From: a virus
Strand: one strand, 5' to 3'
IMG/VR virus record: IMGVR_UViG_3300031027_000022
Location: 1 to 48,164 of that record
DNA length: 48,164 nucleotides
Shown: one piece after another, positions 47,376 to 48,164 of the stretch
Layout: every line of letters starts with the position of its first letter
Numbering within the stretch: position 1 is the first letter of the stretch
Notes under the pieces: model-generated
Database searches by the model: none
Seen by the model: only the letters and a program-made list of their open reading frames with translations
What the model was told of the DNA's origin: nothing
Program-made: the position numbers and the translations under genes

Positions 47376-47559
47376 TATTTTTCAAAAAGTGATAGCCCGG
47401 ATAGGTCTTAGTAAAGCCAAGTGGGCGGGGCGCGAGGCGGCACTTTTAATTATTAATGAAAAGCAGATGACGTCTTGCCCTTATGCGGTCGGTACCCCCG
47501 AGCGTTATGCCTACTACGCAGGGTTTGCCGACGAGTGGATACACCACTATGACCACTAG
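47368..47559 (+). CDS. Small protein, RMF-like pattern
   Basis: A 63-residue protein (MFDIFQKVIARIGLSKAKW). GREAALLIINEK then CPYAVGTPERYAYYAGFADEW follows the G-R-x-A...CPY...Y-x-x-G-F layout of RMF-like proteins better than its neighbour. AGGAG precedes the ATG, which overlaps the upstream stop. Function not established. Confidence 0.7.
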   Translation: MFDIFQKVIARIGLSKAKWAGREAALLIINEKQMTSCPYAVGTPERYAYYAGFADEWIHHYDH

Positions 47560-47695
47560 ACCCCAACCCTACCGCACTGACGTTGTGCACATGTTCGGGT
47601 TTTGGTGCCCATACCGCGCACCGATAAAGCCCCTTCCTAAACCTCAGGCAAATAGCAGCGGGGCATGTACTCAACCTTTGAGCGAAAATAGTTAA
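47549..47695 (+). CDS. Putative 48-residue protein
   Basis: The ATG overlaps the end of the previous gene by 11 bases. The product MTTRPQPYRTDVVHMFGFWC continues as a Pro/Lys-rich, probably unstructured chain. The binding site is poor. It may be translated by coupling; evidence is moderate. Confidence 0.45.
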   Translation: MTTRPQPYRTDVVHMFGFWCPYRAPIKPLPKPQANSSGACTQPLSENS

Positions 47696-47702
47696 AAATA
47701 AT

Positions 47703-47731
47703 TTACACGGAAAAGATTAATGCGCTATTCT
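47703..47731 (+). promoter_or_regulatory. Sigma70-like promoter, same class as 35910
   Basis: TTACAC at 47703-47708, a 17-base spacer, then TATTCT at 47726-47731. From ACGG through AAAGATTAAT to CTAT it follows the promoter at 35910-35938 closely. It starts the gene at 47771 and, past the circular junction, the operon with the CA microsatellite and hexapeptide protein. Confidence 0.65.
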
Positions 47732-47770
47732 GTAGTTACTGAAGCGCACAACCTTACCGGAGTATATGAA

Positions 47771-47998
47771 ATGAGCACGACGAAAACCACAGTAAGCGGC
47801 GGCTTTCACAACGCCACCCCAATCACGCTCAGCATCCGCGGCGACAAAATGTCACTTCGTCAATATGACCGTCTCAACAAACACATGTGCGGCGTGTCGG
47901 GCTGTATATGCGGGTGGAGAGGCTTTGAGGTGACAGGCGTGACCAAGGAAAAGTTATTGGAAATGACTGAATTCGCTGATTACGCGCGCTACGCTTAA
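47771..47998 (+). CDS. Small hypothetical protein with Cys/Gly motif
   Basis: Start at ATG 47771 (MSTTKTTVSGG) because CCGGAG lies just upstream and the longer frame from 47720 begins within the promoter. The 75-residue product contains HMCGVSGCICGWRGF, three Cys that could bind zinc or a disulfide, then an acidic helix. It runs to the circular junction. No family recognised. Confidence 0.72.
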   Translation: MSTTKTTVSGGFHNATPITLSIRGDKMSLRQYDRLNKHMCGVSGCICGWRGFEVTGVTKEKLLEMTEFADYARYA

Positions 47999-48031
47999 AG
48001 GTCGAAACCCGCTTAGCTGGTCTGTGCGTAG

Positions 48032-48082
<51 letters not shown>

Positions 48083-48104
48083 ACGAGACCAAGGGACAGA
48101 GAAA

Positions 48105-48164
48105 ATGAATAACGCCCAGAAATTTCAAGCCGAATTGACGACCCAATACACGCGCCTTTTCGCA
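48105..48164 (+). CDS. Partial copy of the gene at 110
   Basis: The first 20 codons of the 77-residue protein at 110-343, cut by the end of the window. This is the circular overlap, not a second gene. Confidence 0.95.
   Translation, partial: MNNAQKFQAELTTQYTRLFA

Overview
The window is the essentially complete, circularly closing genome of a tailed double-stranded DNA phage. Positions 1-169 recur at 47992-48164, so the unit length is about 48.0 kb. A contractile sheath (17924-19234), tail tube and Mu/Pam3-like baseplate genes make it a myovirus. The spanin-like pair and lambda R-type endolysin point to a Gram-negative host. No integrase, excisionase or partition genes are visible, so a strictly lytic life is likely. 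The exact host cannot be read from the sequence; a proteobacterium is the best guess.

Transcription runs in two divergent arms. They leave a control region at 35813-35960 and converge on a bidirectional terminator at 2851-2880. The minus arm (35812 down to 2920) carries, in order of transcription: a YdaS-like HTH regulator, a small gene with a tandem duplication, a primase-helicase, a 322-base non-coding region packed with GTGTAC motifs and palindromes (candidate origin or switch), a second YdaS-like regulator, a VRR-NUC nuclease, terminase, portal, MuF-like protein, a Nudix/DUF2213/scaffold fusion, capsid proteins, neck proteins, sheath, tube, tail chaperones with a likely -1 frameshift, tape measure, baseplate, fibres and the lysis cassette.

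The plus arm (35961 to the end, then 1-2715 across the junction) begins with a dense run of very small, translationally coupled genes. These include four copies of an MKPDWKDAPAW family and a cupin-like protein. They are followed by a replication and recombination block: SNF2-like helicase, Pro/Ala-rich protein, DUF2800 Fe-S nuclease, DUF2815 ssDNA-binding protein, SLOG-like protein and family A DNA polymerase. The arm ends in further small genes, a CA microsatellite leader, and a left-handed beta-helix protein coded by thirty near-identical 18-bp repeats.

The most unusual points are: the two slippage-prone tracts (CA repeat and hexapeptide array) within 1 kb of each other; the iteron-like region at 31829-32150; the Nudix domain fused to the prohead protease/scaffold, with a probable internal scaffold start; and the four-copy small-gene family whose conserved C-terminus coincides with the next gene's ribosome binding site.
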